DNA from: Macrothele yani
Lineage: Eukaryota; Arthropoda; Arachnida; Araneae; Macrothelidae
Reading direction: 5' to 3'
DNA: 64,000 nucleotides
Assembly (NCBI GenBank): GCA_039090855.1
Contig: CM077011.1
Coordinates: 30,843,001 to 30,907,000, forward strand
Shown here: one piece after another, positions 30,966 through 43,383 of the stretch
Layout: every line of letters starts with the position of its first letter
Position numbering within the stretch: position 1 is the stretch's first letter
Notes under the pieces: model-generated
Databases searched by the model: none
Told to the model about the DNA's origin: nothing
What the model saw: the letters and a program-made list of their open reading frames with translations, nothing else
Made by a program: the position numbers and the translations under genes

Positions 30966-31585
30966 GTCACTTTTGTTTACATATGGCTTTGAAATATTAC
31001 CTCAAAGTTTCATGCATGTGCGTGTCTTTCTGTGACAGAGTAAAACTGTGATGGGGCTGGGAGCTCCATGTAGACTTCTGCCTAGGGCCCCGAGTTATCA
31101 ATCATGATCGGGCCCTGTGCACTCCAACATCTTGTGGAATCTGTGCCAAACCACACACGTGCTGTAATTCGGGCTGAAGTAGACCCGATCCGATACTGAT
31201 TCTAATTCAGTGACCGGTATGTGTACTTTCTTCGTAACATTCACTTAGAGCGGTAATTAGGCAAAGATATCGAACCCGAACGGAAAGAAAAAGCCCTGTT
31301 AATAATGGAAAAAACTTTGCACTCTTGAAACCCGAAAGTCAGTCAACACTTACTGCTTTGGTATCAACGCACCAACTACAGGCTGTATGATGACGTCATA
31401 GGGTCACGCACTTGATGCTGCAGTACCGTGGAAAGTTCTCTATTTCAAAGGGATCATGTCTCTTGACAACCCTGATCAAAGTTCCATTCACCTCTTAAGT
31501 TTGAGTTCAGCTGACTTGGGTCGATTTTGCACCGTCGAACTATGTATCAGCAACCGGTGCTTTATCCTACATCCTACTCGAAGTA
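30966..31585. other. unassigned sequence
   Basis: No gene is recognised. Confidence 0.4.
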
Positions 31586-31728
31586 CGACGCGCCAGGGAC
31601 GTCGCTTGACTTCGAAATCAGGATAGGCGACGGGTGGGCGAGCATTATTTTTGGTGGGTCAAGCTTGATAGCAACTTTTATTTTTTTAATTTTTTTACGA
31701 AACACTGAAAGAACGAGTTTTTAATGCT

Positions 31729-31945
31729 TTTTTTCTTTCTCTTAATTGAAGGTTAAACGACCACCATGAGCAACTCGGTGGGCAATAAGCAGTCTCCCGT
31801 GCCAAATTTAAAATGTCATTGGTTCCAGGGAAGGGTGGGAACCCAAAGACAAACACAACACTCATGGATCACGGGATTTGAACCCGGACTCTTCTCTGAC
31901 GAATGGTCATAAGCCAGCGCTTAGACCACTGCGTCACCGGGGCTG
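31729..31945 (-). mobile_element. SINE A, copy 4
   Basis: A minus-strand copy with 'gggatttgaacccgg' (box B) and 'gcttagaccactgcgtcacc' (box A). 'aatgctttt' flanks both sides (about 31716 and 31950), a probable target duplication. It is nested in the hAT insertion. Confidence 0.85.
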
Positions 31946-32628
31946 CTTCAATGCTTTTCACTACCGGCTACAAAATAGTTGGTGCAATTCCGACCGCCAC
32001 CACCTGGACACACATACATACATGGATCTGACTAGTTACGCCACTGGTGTAAGATAAAAGCGTTGGTAGAATGTCGCCTTCAACTTTTAACTTGCTTTGG
32101 ATACATTGTCTTAAATTTCTTTTTCAAAATTTTCCATTTTTGCTTACAAAAATAGTACTGTACTTGAACAATTTATTTAGAAGAAAATGGCGTTTTGTTT
32201 ATCTAAATCAAATTTAAAGTCGTGCCACGCTGACACTATACCTCCCCTCCTTAACTCCTTTCCTTCAATCCAGCGACTTTGCTTCGCACTCCTCTCCTGC
32301 AAAGCAGTCGTCAGCCACTTTCTGCACTTTCACTGGGCAGTCTTAACAGTACTAGGGTAGCTTCAGACTCCACTTTTCGTGTTGGAATCGCCGATTTTGT
32401 GAAAACAAACATAGCAGTTTGGTGATCCCCTCAGTGAATTCCTATCCACCCTCCTCAATAGCCCTTTGGCCATACAAACATGAAGGAGAGGACTAAAATA
32501 AGGAATTGGAAGAGTGGAGAACAATTGAATTTTCATGGCCCTAAGGATGCTATTTTGATAACCTTTCTACGGAGAAGTAAACAACGCACTGCTTAGGGGG
32601 AAATGCGTAAGGCTACATGAAGTAAAAC

Positions 32629-33520
32629 ACAAGTTAGTAAAATCATGCAATGCATTGATTATGATACGGTTTCCAACATACCAGAAATCACTATTCAAGT
32701 TATTACTCAAGTTATGAGGATAATGGCTGAGGAATAAATCTCGCTCCTATGCCCTGACATTTGACCACTTTCCGATTATATTCAACAGAACCAGTTCGGT
32801 ATACCTCCGGAACAACATACTAAAGTTTTGTCTCAATAGAAGCATTTTTAGTCAAGTTATGAGGATATTAACTGTGGAATAAATCTTGCTCCTGTGTCCT
32901 GACCTTTGACCCCATTTGGATTATATTCACCAGAACCGGTTCAGTATACTTCCGGAACAACATGATAAAGTTTTGTCGTAATCGACGCATTTATACGTAA
33001 GTTATGATGCATAAGGGTAATGGAATGGATCCCGCTCCTATGTCCTGACCTTTGACCCCATTTCTTCCATTTTCAATAGGGTTCGTCCCCAGGTGATGCC
33101 TACCACGTACTAAAATTTCATGGAAATCGAATTTTTACGCAAGTTCGGATGCATAAGGGCAATGGAATGGATCCCGCTCCTATGATCTTACCTTTGACCC
33201 CATTTCGTTAATTTTCGAAAATGTTCGTACCCAGTTGGTCCCCTACGACATACTAAAATTTCATCGAAATCGAACCATTTTTTACGCAAGTTAAAACGCA
33301 TAAGTGCAGTGGAATGGATCCCGCTCCTATGTCCTGACCTTTGACCCCATTTCGTCCATTTTCAATCGGGTTCTTTCCCATGTGGTCCTCTACCACATAC
33401 TAAAATTTCATCGAAATCGAACCATTTCTACGCGAGTTATCTTGCGGGCGGACAGATAGACAGACAGACGGACAAAGCTGGAGCATATACGCTTCCTCAA
33501 CCTACGGTTGGAAAGCGTAA
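32629..33520 (-). repeat. family C dispersed repeat, copy 2 (longest)
   Basis: It runs from 'acaagttagtaaaatcatgc' to 'cctacggttggaaagcgt'. About five internal units of roughly 150 bp each contain 'tcctgacctttgaccccatt' and, in most, 'ctaaaatttcat(c/g)gaaatcga'. 'gacagatagacagacagacg' lies before the hairpin end. Confidence 0.88.
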
Positions 33521-33682
33521 ACAAGACTTATCATTACTTGGCGAGTCCAGATTATATTTTAAGGTTAAGTATAATGAAAAATGGCACATTTTGAACTGAG
33601 TGGGCGGCTGGTTGGGCAAGACAAATTTCAGGGTGGGCTCAAGCCCAACCTAGCACCCCTTGGCGACGTCCCTGCGACGCGC

Positions 33683-34830
33683 ATGCTTTTTAAGTTTACG
33701 ATGTCATCATACGCCGCTAAAATTAAAATGTGTCTACAAGTTGCTCCGAAGCAGCACGCAGCATCTACAAATCGATTAAGTTTCGTCTCCAATGAACTAC
33801 ACTTCCACAGTTGGTTTCCATCTGACCAGCAAAAGACTCGAAAATCCATTGTCACGATTATGATTTTTTCAGTGTGTCATCTGAAGTTAGTCGGTTGAAT
33901 CTTACGCTGGGACAATTAGTTTCATCAGATTTTAGACGATATCGCTTCCTTCTTCACGCGATTTAGTATTTTTTAAAAGTCTTTTTGCAGTTATAGCCCT
34001 GTGACAATTTGAAACTAGTAACGCTGTATCTAAATCAGCTCATTGTAGTGTGCCTCCTGAAGTACACTTCCGTATAGATGCATCTCAGAAGATCTCTAGA
34101 TAAATAATGCATCATTGTTTAGTATGATTAAACTTCCAGACCCAAAGATGGGTGTATTTTAATGTAGTTTTCGATGAAACAGACGCTTCTTGTGTGGAAA
34201 TCTACACACATTGTTATCACACGTCATTTTCATTCTTGACGTGTTGCCCCGGGATTGCAATCTATTCTCGATGTAAACGATTTCACAAGGATGGTCTCAT
34301 TACTCCATACTAATAATAGAAATCAGTTCCTTGAGGGAATGATGAGATGATCGTAGCTCATTATACCGTTTTAATCCTAGTCACACACACACATCTGGAA
34401 TCACCTTTGCGGCAAATGAAGGAGTTTGTGGATCACGTGACCAGGCGAAGTATCATGGAAGACAGAAGGTGTTCGTGACTCTCTGAGCACGCCCCTCATC
34501 AGCGACTCCATTAAAGCACAACGGCATCACCGCGAAAATCATTCGATCGACAAGTTGGCGTTTTGCACTTACACAGAAAAAATAAAAACAAAAAATACAT
34601 CTTTCCGCGATAACTTTGGGACATATTTCTTCCTCGTGACATATATTGTTCCCTAATGTATCTGGTGTAGACAACGCAAAACATTACCGGGCGAATTTGG
34701 CGAAACACAAAGCGGATTTTTCTTTTTCATCAACCGTTTCTGCGTTTTGCTTCAAAAATATTTTTTATTCAGTGAAGGAAAGACGCGACATGCCATTTTC
34801 TTCGTAACGAATACTTGTCAAACTTATTGA
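33683..34830. other. unassigned sequence
   Basis: No gene is recognised; a short CA run lies near 34382. The frame 33581-33898 spans the hAT insertion's right end and is not a gene. Confidence 0.4.
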
Positions 34831-35416
34831 AAACAAGTTAGTAAAATCATGCAATGCATTGATTATGATACGCTTTCCAACATACCTGAAATCATTATTT
34901 ATGTTATTACTCAAGTTATGAGGATAATGGCTGTGGAATAAATCTCGCTCCTGTGCCCTGATTTTTGACCCCATTTCGATGATACTCAACAGAACCGGTT
35001 CAGAATACTAAAGTTTTGCCTCAATAGAAGCATTTTTAGTCAAGTTATGAGAATAAAAGCTGTGGAATAAATCTCGGTCCTGTGTCCTGACCTTTGACCC
35101 CATTTCGATTATATTCAACAAAACCGGTTCAGTATACAGTACTTCCGGAACAACATGATAAAGTTTTGTCGCAATCGAAGCATTTTTACGTAAGTAATGA
35201 TGCATGAAGGCAATGGAGTGGATCCCGCTCTTATGTCCTAACGTTTGACCCCATTTCGTCCATTTTCGATAGGGTTCATCCCCAGGTGGTTCCCTAATAC
35301 ATACTAAAATTTCATCGAAATCGAACCATTTTTACGCGATTTATTGTGGGGAAGGACAGACAGACGGACAAAGCTGGAACATATACAATTCTTCAACCTA
35401 CGGTTGGAAAGCATAA
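34831..35416 (-). repeat. family C dispersed repeat, copy 3
   Basis: Same boundaries as copy 2, with about three internal units. It ends directly before a SINE A copy. Confidence 0.88.
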
Positions 35417-35419
35417 AAA

Positions 35420-35600
35420 AGCACAGGTGGGGCAGTGGTGCTTTTCCCTAGCGCTGGCTTATGACCGTTCGTAGAAGTGGGTCCTGGTTCGAATTCCGGT
35501 TTGACATAGATGCTGTGTTTGTCTTACGGCTCTGGCTTTCTCCATTCCCTAGAATCAGTTGCTCTAAATTTGGAACGGTCTATACTTCTTATATGTATAT
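35420..35600 (+). mobile_element. SINE A, copy 5 (degraded)
   Basis: 'ggggcagtggtgcttttccc', 'ctggttcgaattccgg' and 'tgctgtgtttgtcttacggc' are recognisable. The 3' body is decayed. Confidence 0.75.
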
Positions 35601-37089
35601 GTTGACCGTTGAGTCTTTGGTGCTCGCTAATCCGCTCAAAAACATAGGACATGCTTGATATCTACTTTTAAATAAATCAAAAAAGAGATAAATGTAAAAA
35701 AATTGTACTTAATCTTACAGTAATCCTGCAGGAGTGTTTTTATTTTATTTTTATTTTTTTTGAAAAATTCTACATTAAGTCTTTATGTATTAGTGATTAA
35801 TAAATTTCAAAGCACGCGATGTAAAAATAATAGATAAATAAAATAAATGCGACTTATATTATGGTAATTCTACGGAGTACAAGAGGGGTTTATTTAGAAA
35901 TAACTGTAGTTTTTATCTCTAGAATAATCGACATTCAAAATATTCGATTTGAAAAAAATTGTCACCAAAATAGTTTGAGCATGGAAAAAATAAAAAAAAA
36001 GTTTGTATACTTTTCGACACCTAAATCAATAAGAAGACTGGGAATGTCGTTAGCAACAAAACGGAAAATAAATGAAACCGAAAGGAATAGCCATAAAAAT
36101 CCGGCACGGAGAAACTTCATGTTAGAAAATCATCAAAAGAAATGAAAGAAGAAAGTACACTGATGTCTGAATAGAAAAAAGAAAATAAAAAGATGAAATT
36201 AATGAAAAAACAAGCCTAAAAGTAAAAATTTACATGGGAAAACTTAGTAATAGTGTCAAAAAAAAAAAATGGGGAAAGGTGGAAAATAAACTGATGTCAG
36301 AAGTAATTCCATAATTCTTGAAGATCTGTATGGTTATACTAGATTTTTTAACGCAAAAGGAAAGAATTTAACATACACTTTTGAGATTAATAACAATTCT
36401 TTGTTTTTTCAAAAAAATAAAAGATTTATTTTTCAGATTCGGAAGAAATTTTGCTGGAAACAGCAAACTTATGAAACGGCTGACGCTTCAAAAGTAGCTT
36501 AGGGAACTAAGCAAGAAATAGTCTTAAAAGCGTTTAATTCAGAAATAATAATCATTCTTAAGGACTAAGAAAAAGAAAGAAATATTCAACTGGAAACCTC
36601 ACCCATATGCAAGATTCCAGAAGAAAACTAAATACAATGATATAACAGCAAATGTTAGTGACAGCGTCGCTAATATTCCAATAAACATATTTTGATTTTC
36701 AAGTCAAAAGTATTGCCTATGATATTTTTAATCTGCACAAAAGATATTAATCTAAGTGGTGCGATTTTTTAATGATTAAATTATGTCATTTTTAATGAAA
36801 AGTTACTTTTATTGCCGTTTAGGGATCATGTTACAGACGACCTGATGTAATAGTCTTTTTCTGTTCGATTTACTCTATTTAATCATAGTACCCAAAAATG
36901 TCGGGTAGAAATATTTTCTCTATGTCATACGCTGCGAGTAACACAGAAAAAAATGATAGAAATAGTGAGGCTAAATTATTTTGCAAATTTGATTTTAAGG
37001 AAATATCAAAATTATTGCGTAACTCTGCTATCGGATTCCAAATTCCCTTACTTTGCATTTTGACAACATATAAAATGCAATTTAGAAAT
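35601..37089. other. unassigned, very AT-rich
   Basis: Long A-rich stretches (35690-36450). No gene is recognised; frames up to 94 codons are Lys/Asn-rich and match nothing I know. Confidence 0.45.
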
Positions 37090-37099
37090 ATAAACATTT

Positions 37100-37321
37100 T
37101 TTTTTTCTTTTTTTGATTGAAGGTTTAACGACCACCGTGAGCAACTCAATGGGCTATAAGCAGTCGCCCGTCCCTAATTCAGGGTCACTGGTTCCAGGGA
37201 AGGGAGAGAACCAGTGCCGTAAGACAAACACAACACCCGTACCACACCGGGATTCGAACTCAGACCCCTTTCGGACGAATGATCAGAGGCCATCGCTTAG
37301 ACCACTGCGCCACCGGGCGGC
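37100..37321 (-). mobile_element. SINE A, copy 6, with 10-bp target duplication
   Basis: A minus-strand copy with an intact body. 'ataaacattt' lies directly before (37090-37099) and after (37322-37331). Confidence 0.92.
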
Positions 37322-37404
37322 ATAAACATTTCCGTACGCTTGCGGGTTGATTGTCATAGTCATTATAGAATCTCTTTTGATAGTTTTTCCATTAAAGTGA
37401 AAAA

Positions 37405-37575
37405 GACCACCCTGGTAGCCGAGTAGTCAGAGGTGCTAGTTTCTAGCTAAACCGAGGACCGACCCCCAGGAAAGGGCATGGGCGCTGTTCCTTCCTCGAA
37501 ACCAGCGGCCTGAATTTAAGGGCAGGTAAATGTTTGAAGCCCTAAGGGTTGCTGATAATGGTCTTTACCCACTTC
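37405..37575 (+). mobile_element. SINE A-related element
   Basis: A tRNA-like head 'ccctggtagccgagtagtca' is followed by 'ccttcctcgaaaccagcggc' and 'ctgaatttaagggcaggtaa', a diverged form of the SINE A body. A similar element lies at 60590-60765. Confidence 0.6.
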
Positions 37576-38024
37576 CCCTCCTAAAAATAAAAAGTAAATT
37601 AAAACTAGAGATGGGAGAGGGAAAAGAGCAGTTTGAGGTCGTGACTTCAAATAAGTAATAATAATAATATTAAATCTACAAAATGGATTTACCTCCGATA
37701 TGGCCATTTTCGTACGCCGTGTATTCTCCGTCTAACCTTGACTTTTTTAATAACATGGCAGGATTTGGACCATTTGGATTCATTCCCACCATGGTGGCTC
37801 TCTTTGGCGGTCTTCCGGGCCTGCAAGGAATAGAACTTTATCAGACATTGTAATTTTTATTCCCTATGACGAAGAGAAACACAATAAATTTATTAGTACA
37901 CTGAGAATGAAAGGAATTACTGGAAAGCTAATGTGAAGGAGATTTCTTTGACAGTTTAAAGTGAGAAGTTGAGTAGACTGTAAGGTTCGGCAGACTATGA
38001 TTTATATCACTTCAAATACTGCAT
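37576..38024. other. unassigned sequence
   Basis: No gene is recognised. Confidence 0.4.
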
Positions 38025-38632
38025 AAAACAAGTTAGTAAAAATCGTGCAATGCATTGATTATATTACGCTTTCCAACATACCAGAAATCATTACTCAAGT
38101 TATTACTCAAGTTATGAAGATAATGGCTGTGTAACAAATCTCGCTCCTGCACACTGAACTTTGACCACATTTCTATTATATTAAACAGAATTGGTTCAGT
38201 ATACCTCCGGAACAACATTCTAAAGTTTTGTCGCAATAGAAGCATTTTTAGTCAAGTTATGAGGCATAAGGACGATAGAATGGATCCCGCTCCTATATCC
38301 TGACCTTTGACCCCATTTCGCCCATTTTCAATAGAATTCGTTTCCAGGTGGTCCCTTACCACATGCTAAAATTTCATCGATCGAACAATTTTTACCCAAG
38401 TTATGACGCATAAGGGCTATAGAATGGATCTCTCTCCTACGTCCTGACCTTTGACCCCATTTAGCCCATTTTCAATAAGGTTTGTCCCCAAGTGGTCTCC
38501 TACCACATACTAAAATTTCATCGAAATCGAACCATTTTTACGCGAGTTATCGTGCGGACGGACAGACAGACATACAGACAGACGGACAAAGCTGAACATA
38601 TGCGCTTCTTCAACCTACGGTGGGAAAGCGTA
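38025..38632 (-). repeat. family C dispersed repeat, copy 4
   Basis: It begins 'aaaacaagttagtaaaaatc' and ends 'cctacggtgggaaagcgtaa', with about three internal units. Confidence 0.88.
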
Positions 38633-41030
38633 AAAAAGGACAGCTTCTAGTGAATTTACACAACTTTTCTGAAAAATTGTCGATAAGCAAAAAATTAATT
38701 ACAAATGATCTGAAGAAGGCTGAATTCAAATATTTATGCTTTGAATATCTAGAGAAGCGTTTGAAGTTGTTGTTTTTAAAAAAACTAAACAGTCGTATTA
38801 GCAAGTGTTTCGACTGCTTAGTTTTTCAAAAACAATATTCATTATTATTATTATTATTATTGAGATTTAGTCGAACGTAAAAAACCACAAAACCGCCCCT
38901 GACACCGATGGGACCGTTTTTTACGTTCGACACGTGCTTTACCTCTGTCATGTAACTAGGAAGGTCCTTCTGCGCATGCGCAAGCTGAAAGCTGTCCTTA
39001 AATTAGAAAGAGATGCTGAATCGCAAGTGTGTTCGTGAGTGGGATTGGTAACTTTTGGTCTAGGATATCTACAGGTTACACCCTATTGTGTTATATATCG
39101 TTTTAAAGCTCTAGCCAATAGCAGATAACCCCCTCTCGAAAAGCCAAATTTTGCTACGACGTACGGTTTTCACAGCATCAAAAATGCGTTATTTAATCGC
39201 TTTTATCACATTTAGTACCAGGTTCTCTTAATTTAGGCAAATTGCAATGAGATATTACGTTTATGTAAAACGTGATGAAATACTGTTCCGCGATAGTTTA
39301 GTGAAATATATGTTTGAGTAACAAATAAATTAACTATTGTTGCGTCACTTCCTCGGACAGCATTGAAAAATCTGATTTTATCACTGATTTTGACTACTTC
39401 CGTAACCCATTTTCGTTGTATCGAATTTTTTTACTTGGGATTTACTTTGCTGCTGTCCGGAAAGTTGCATATCATCAAAAATGTTACCAACATGAAATCT
39501 ATTGCAAGTAGTTTTTTTTATTTTTCTCGAGTGTTTCGATTTATGACGATCTTGATTTGGAAAGCACCCTTGAGATGTCAGACATCACTCAGCTTTCTAT
39601 AAATGGCAGCAAAATCAATCCACGCACAAAGCCACATGTCATTTGAGTCCCAAATCAATGTCGTTTGTTAGCAAGGGACGGAGGAGGTAAGAGATTGGGA
39701 TTGGTTGCAGGAATCTAATGAAAAGTGCTAATAGCTGACGTGGTATAAAGGGTAGCATAACTGGTTGGCACCCTGAAGAGCATCAGCTCGTTTCTCACAG
39801 CAACAGGAGATGCAGAAGGAGCAGGACTGAGCTCATTATCACGGAAACAAACTTTTGACGAATGGACTGCTTGGATGTGATGAACTCCCCGGAAGAGATA
39901 ATAAGCCTCTCGGCTAATAGTTTACCCCAAGTGCGAGATGACGAGCCCTGTTCGTGTTCCAAAAACATTATCAACTTAATTTTGCTGTCAAGATTTCTCT
40001 CCTACATCATTCTCTAGAACCACCACAATCGTTGCACTCCTTCCGATCCTCCTCATCACTACATTATCTTGCATCCGTCTCTTTACACCTCTTTCCCCTT
40101 TCCTCATTCCTCAAGAATGATTGCTTCTGGAAGCAAAGTTTATTGGTGAGATGGAGGCGAGAGACCGCTTCGTCAGAGTACCGTTTCCCTACCCCTATCC
40201 TCCGCGTTCCCTCCCAGTTCTCTTCTGGTAACCTCACCTAAGCTCCTTGGCGACATAAATCTTGCATGGAGGCACTCAAATTGCGTTTCAAAATTTGAGA
40301 CTTGTTGCTCTTCTCTTTCTCTGCGATCGAGATAACACAGGCACCTTTCCCAGTAATTGGCAATATCTGTGTCACACAACTGAGTGAGGTAGGTTTCCTC
40401 TATCCTCATCTGCATACTGGTAATTTTTTTCCTCCTATTCAATCCCGTCTCATCGACCTTTTCCCGGAAAAACAGTTTCCTCTTCGAAAAGTATCTCGAA
40501 TGAAAAAGCCACAGCGTACTCTGGTTCCATCGCGCATGCATTGTATTTTTGAGGAAACCTTTTTCTGGAAGAAATTTGATGGAAACGTGAGAGAATAAAT
40601 TGGAAGAGAAAAATGCATTTATGTTATATTGAAATGAAAAACTTACGAGTAAAAGATTAATATGGTAAGCGCACCATTCTCTCTGTCTCTTTCTCTCTCT
40701 AGTAATGGGTTCACGTTCTAAAGTTTTGCCTTGGTAACATGTTAATCTAACGTAAAACCAAATTCCGAGTCTCTTCAGCTAATATAATAAAAAAAAAGCT
40801 GAAGAAAAACTAATTTTATCGATGGGATTTATTCTTTTAGTGGAAGTAAGGCCGTTTTAAATAATTCACAAAACTTTAGAAATTCGGGAACACGTACACG
40901 AAACTAAACAAAACATTTTTTTCTTTTCGCTGATCTCAAGTATGCTGAAAAAAACATGATGATGTAAATCTTACCGAAACATTCTTCCCCGCAGATTAAG
41001 ACAACTTCGACGTGGAAGGGGGCGTACTTT
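38633..41030. other. unassigned, with a small hairpin
   Basis: A (TTA)n run lies at about 38841-38862. 38870-38885 and 38916-38931 are exact 16-bp inverted repeats ('gtcgaacgtaaaaaac'), with a 30-nt loop. The frame 40173-40541 (minus, 122 codons) is unrecognised and overlaps a plus-strand frame of similar size. No gene call is made. Confidence 0.45.
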
Positions 41031-41160
41031 TGGGTCTGGGTTCGGATCTCGCACCCAGACCCAGAAGTATGTCGTGTTTGTCTTTCCTGAAATCAGTGGC
41101 CCTAAACTAGGGTTGAACGATTACTTATAATCTTAAATGGTCATGCGGATCGTCAAATCC
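41031..41160 (+). mobile_element. SINE A, copy 7 (partial) with an 11-bp hairpin
   Basis: 'gtgtttgtctttcctgaaat' and 'cagtggccctaaactagggt' belong to the SINE A body. The head is replaced by an exact inverted repeat 41031-41041 / 41053-41063 ('tgggtctgggt'). Confidence 0.7.
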
Positions 41161-41610
41161 CGCAATGCGAACGTTATACAGGATATCCATATTTTACCCT
41201 CCTGTTTAAGGAATTTCAGATCATTTTTGCCTTGCGGTTTAAACGGCAATCAACGCTAATGAAAAACGCATTAAATATGCAACGTCGCTTTACCAGTGGT
41301 AAAAAATATACATAAAATAACTAGATTTCTCAGGAGTTAAATGTTATTTTAGGATCTTCATAGGCAAATAAAAATCAGGTTTAATAGCGAATTTATCGCA
41401 TTGAATGAAAAATTTGCAGAAATAATACTGACCAGCCCTGCGCTGCACGGGTGCGTAATTTACGTTAGGACTGCGCGAACTTTCTCTACACATAAAAGAA
41501 TTCCAAATTCCCTTCATGATTTTGAGAATTTGCGATTCATCATGGGCCTTTCCTTCCCAAGTTCGGGTCACGAACCCGGGTTGTTGTTTTTATTTTATTT
41601 TATTTTTTTC
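41161..41610. other. unassigned sequence
   Basis: No gene is recognised. Confidence 0.4.
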
Positions 41611-41831
41611 AGCTCCAGTGGGGCAGTGGTCTAAGCGCTGGCTTCTGACCATTCGTCCGAGATGAAATCGGGTTCGAATCCCGTTCAGGCATAGATGTTG
41701 TGTTTGTCTTACAGCATTGATTCTCTCCCTTCGCTGGTACCAGTGACCTCAAATTAGGGACGAGGGACTATTTTTAGCTCATCAAGTTGCTCACGGTGGT
41801 CGTTAAACTTTCAAAGAAAAAAAAAAAAAAA
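41611..41831 (+). mobile_element. SINE A, copy 8
   Basis: Full length, from 'agctccagtggggcagtggt' through box B 'gggttcgaatcccg' to a poly-A tail of about 14 bp. Confidence 0.88.
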
Positions 41832-42233
41832 CCCAACAACTGGGTTTTGAAACTCAGGTGTTTGCAATTACTGAATCGCATGTTAAACCCCTTAAGTTTG
41901 TTAATAAACGCCCGAATTGCAGTTTCCGTTTGACCTCAGAAAATACGTACTTTGAGATAAATGCCCTACTTCTGTAATTCAAAACCAAATTAGATGAATA
42001 TCTTATAATGAAGCAAATTCAAATAATATTCATATGAAAGATCAATACTTTTCGTATAAAAATGCCTCAACTAACGATTTGCCTTTCATTCATCTCTCAG
42101 AGAACATGAAAATCTCGCACGCCTGGAGGGCGTACCGAACTCCCACCAGACCGAAGGTTCTACCGTTGAACCACTGACAGCAATGCAATTCAAGAAACTA
42201 AAGTATAGGCATCTAAATCGTCACTTGACTATG
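41832..42233. other. unassigned sequence
   Basis: No gene is recognised. Near 42140-42175 'ccagaccgaaggttctaccg' followed by 'ttgaaccactgacag' resembles a decayed antisense tRNA-like head. Confidence 0.4.
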
Positions 42234-42371
42234 TTAAGGTGGTTCCACTTAAAATCTCGAGTGCCTTATGTTTCCAATGGTAAAATTTCTTTACATATTT
42301 TCTTCGCAATTAATGTATTCCCAAGGATGAAAATATGCACATCGATAAAACGAACTTTACGTTACAGCATG

Positions 42372-43059
42372 CAGTGACGTAACTATGTTTCAAACTCTCT
42401 GGAGGGTGGGGGTGGGGGTAGTTTCCGATCACACATGCACACATTATGTGTATACATATCATCATCATCATTGTCAATAATTAGCAATCCACTGCTGGAT
42501 GAAGGTCTCCCCAAGTTTCTACCACAATTGTTTTTCTACCACAATTGTCTGTCTTGAGCCTGGCTCCTCCATGTCATTCCCGCATGCTTTCGAATTTCAT
42601 CCATCCATCTCCCATGGGGTTTTCTTTTGGGTATTTTTCTGTCCCTTGGAATCCAGTCTAAATATATGTACAATATTATATACATACCGTATAAGATAGA
42701 GTTTGGGACCCCGGACATAGGCTCCTCTGTTGGCGAATTGTGGAACTTAGTGAACACAACTGTAAAACTGTGATAGATAGGGCAGAAATGTAAATTACAA
42801 GGTTGTATAACATAACTGACTTTGCTTACTAGGAATCGATATCGTTGTTTTATTAAGTACACATTATACACGTGTTTCCATTCTACGAACAATTACAGTT
42901 TTATGTTATTAAATTTAATTCGTTCACATCATAAAAAAGTTTGCATTATATCCTTATATTCCCGAAAAGTTTTTTTTTTTTGGGGGGGGGGGCTTTACAT
43001 AGAGGATCCCCGACTCTGAAAATCTGGGGGTTCTGACCCCCCCAGTGGTTACGCCTATG
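42372..43059. mobile_element. hAT-type MITE nested in the foldback element
   Basis: The ends are 'cagtgacgtaac' and reverse complement 'cataggcgtaac'. The flanks 'acagcatg' (42364-42371) and 'atagcatg' (43060-43067) form an 8-bp duplication with one mismatch. The G- and C-rich subterminal tracts resemble those of the other hAT insertions here. It contains an RTE LINE tail. Confidence 0.78.
42458..42665 (-). pseudogene. RTE LINE 3' tail fragment
   Basis: It starts with (ATC)n, then 'caatccactgctggatgaag', 'gcatgctttcgaatttcatc' and 'ccttggaatccagtctaaat', parallel to 9022-9215. It lies inside the hAT MITE and has a small internal duplication ('ctaccacaattgt'). Confidence 0.85.
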
Positions 43060-43383
43060 ATAGCATGGGATACTTAATACTTGCTAAAACATAACCATAA
43101 TTAAGCAATCCAACATATGTTTGTCTACTGACGTCATCAATGTACAGGTCGCGCCATCTATTAACAGGTCTGAACATTACTCAAAGAAAAATGATTGATT
43201 TTTAATATAATTATGGTTATGTTTTAGCAAGTATTAAGTATACCATGCTATAACTTAAAGTTAGTTTTATCGATGTGCAAATTTTCATCCTCGGGAATAC
43301 ATTAATTGCGAAGAAAATATGTAAAGAAGTTTTGCGATTGGTTTTTTTAGATAAGGCAGAAATTTTAGGTGGAACCACCTTAA

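Larger units (their letters stand above)
31594..33674. mobile_element. hAT-type insertion with perfect 8-bp duplication
   Basis: The ends 'cagggacgtcgc' (31594-31605) and its exact reverse complement (33663-33674) are flanked on both sides by 'cgacgcgc' (31586-31593 and 33675-33682). The 2081-bp interior contains SINE A copy 4 and family C copy 2, and no transposase. It is a non-autonomous hAT element enlarged by later insertions. Confidence 0.88.
42238..43379. mobile_element. long-TIR foldback element with TTAA ends, split by a nested hAT MITE
   Basis: The left arm (42238-42371, continuing at 43068-43105) is the imperfect reverse complement of the right arm (43200-43379). It includes the shared 'tctttacatattttcttcgc' and 'aattaatgtattccc'. 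The ends are 'ggtggttccac' / 'gtggaaccacc', each next to TTAA (42234-42237, 43380-43383), a piggyBac-like target. The nested MITE separates the two parts of the left arm. No coding capacity. Confidence 0.85.

Noticed and set aside
30724..31035. Open frames reading through SINE A heads (for example RDSNPDPFRTNDQRPSLRPL)
   Set aside because: The same peptide appears at every antisense SINE A copy; it is a by-product of the tRNA-like head.
40173..40541. Minus-strand open frame of 122 codons
   Set aside because: No recognisable motif; a plus-strand frame of similar length overlaps it; no supporting context.
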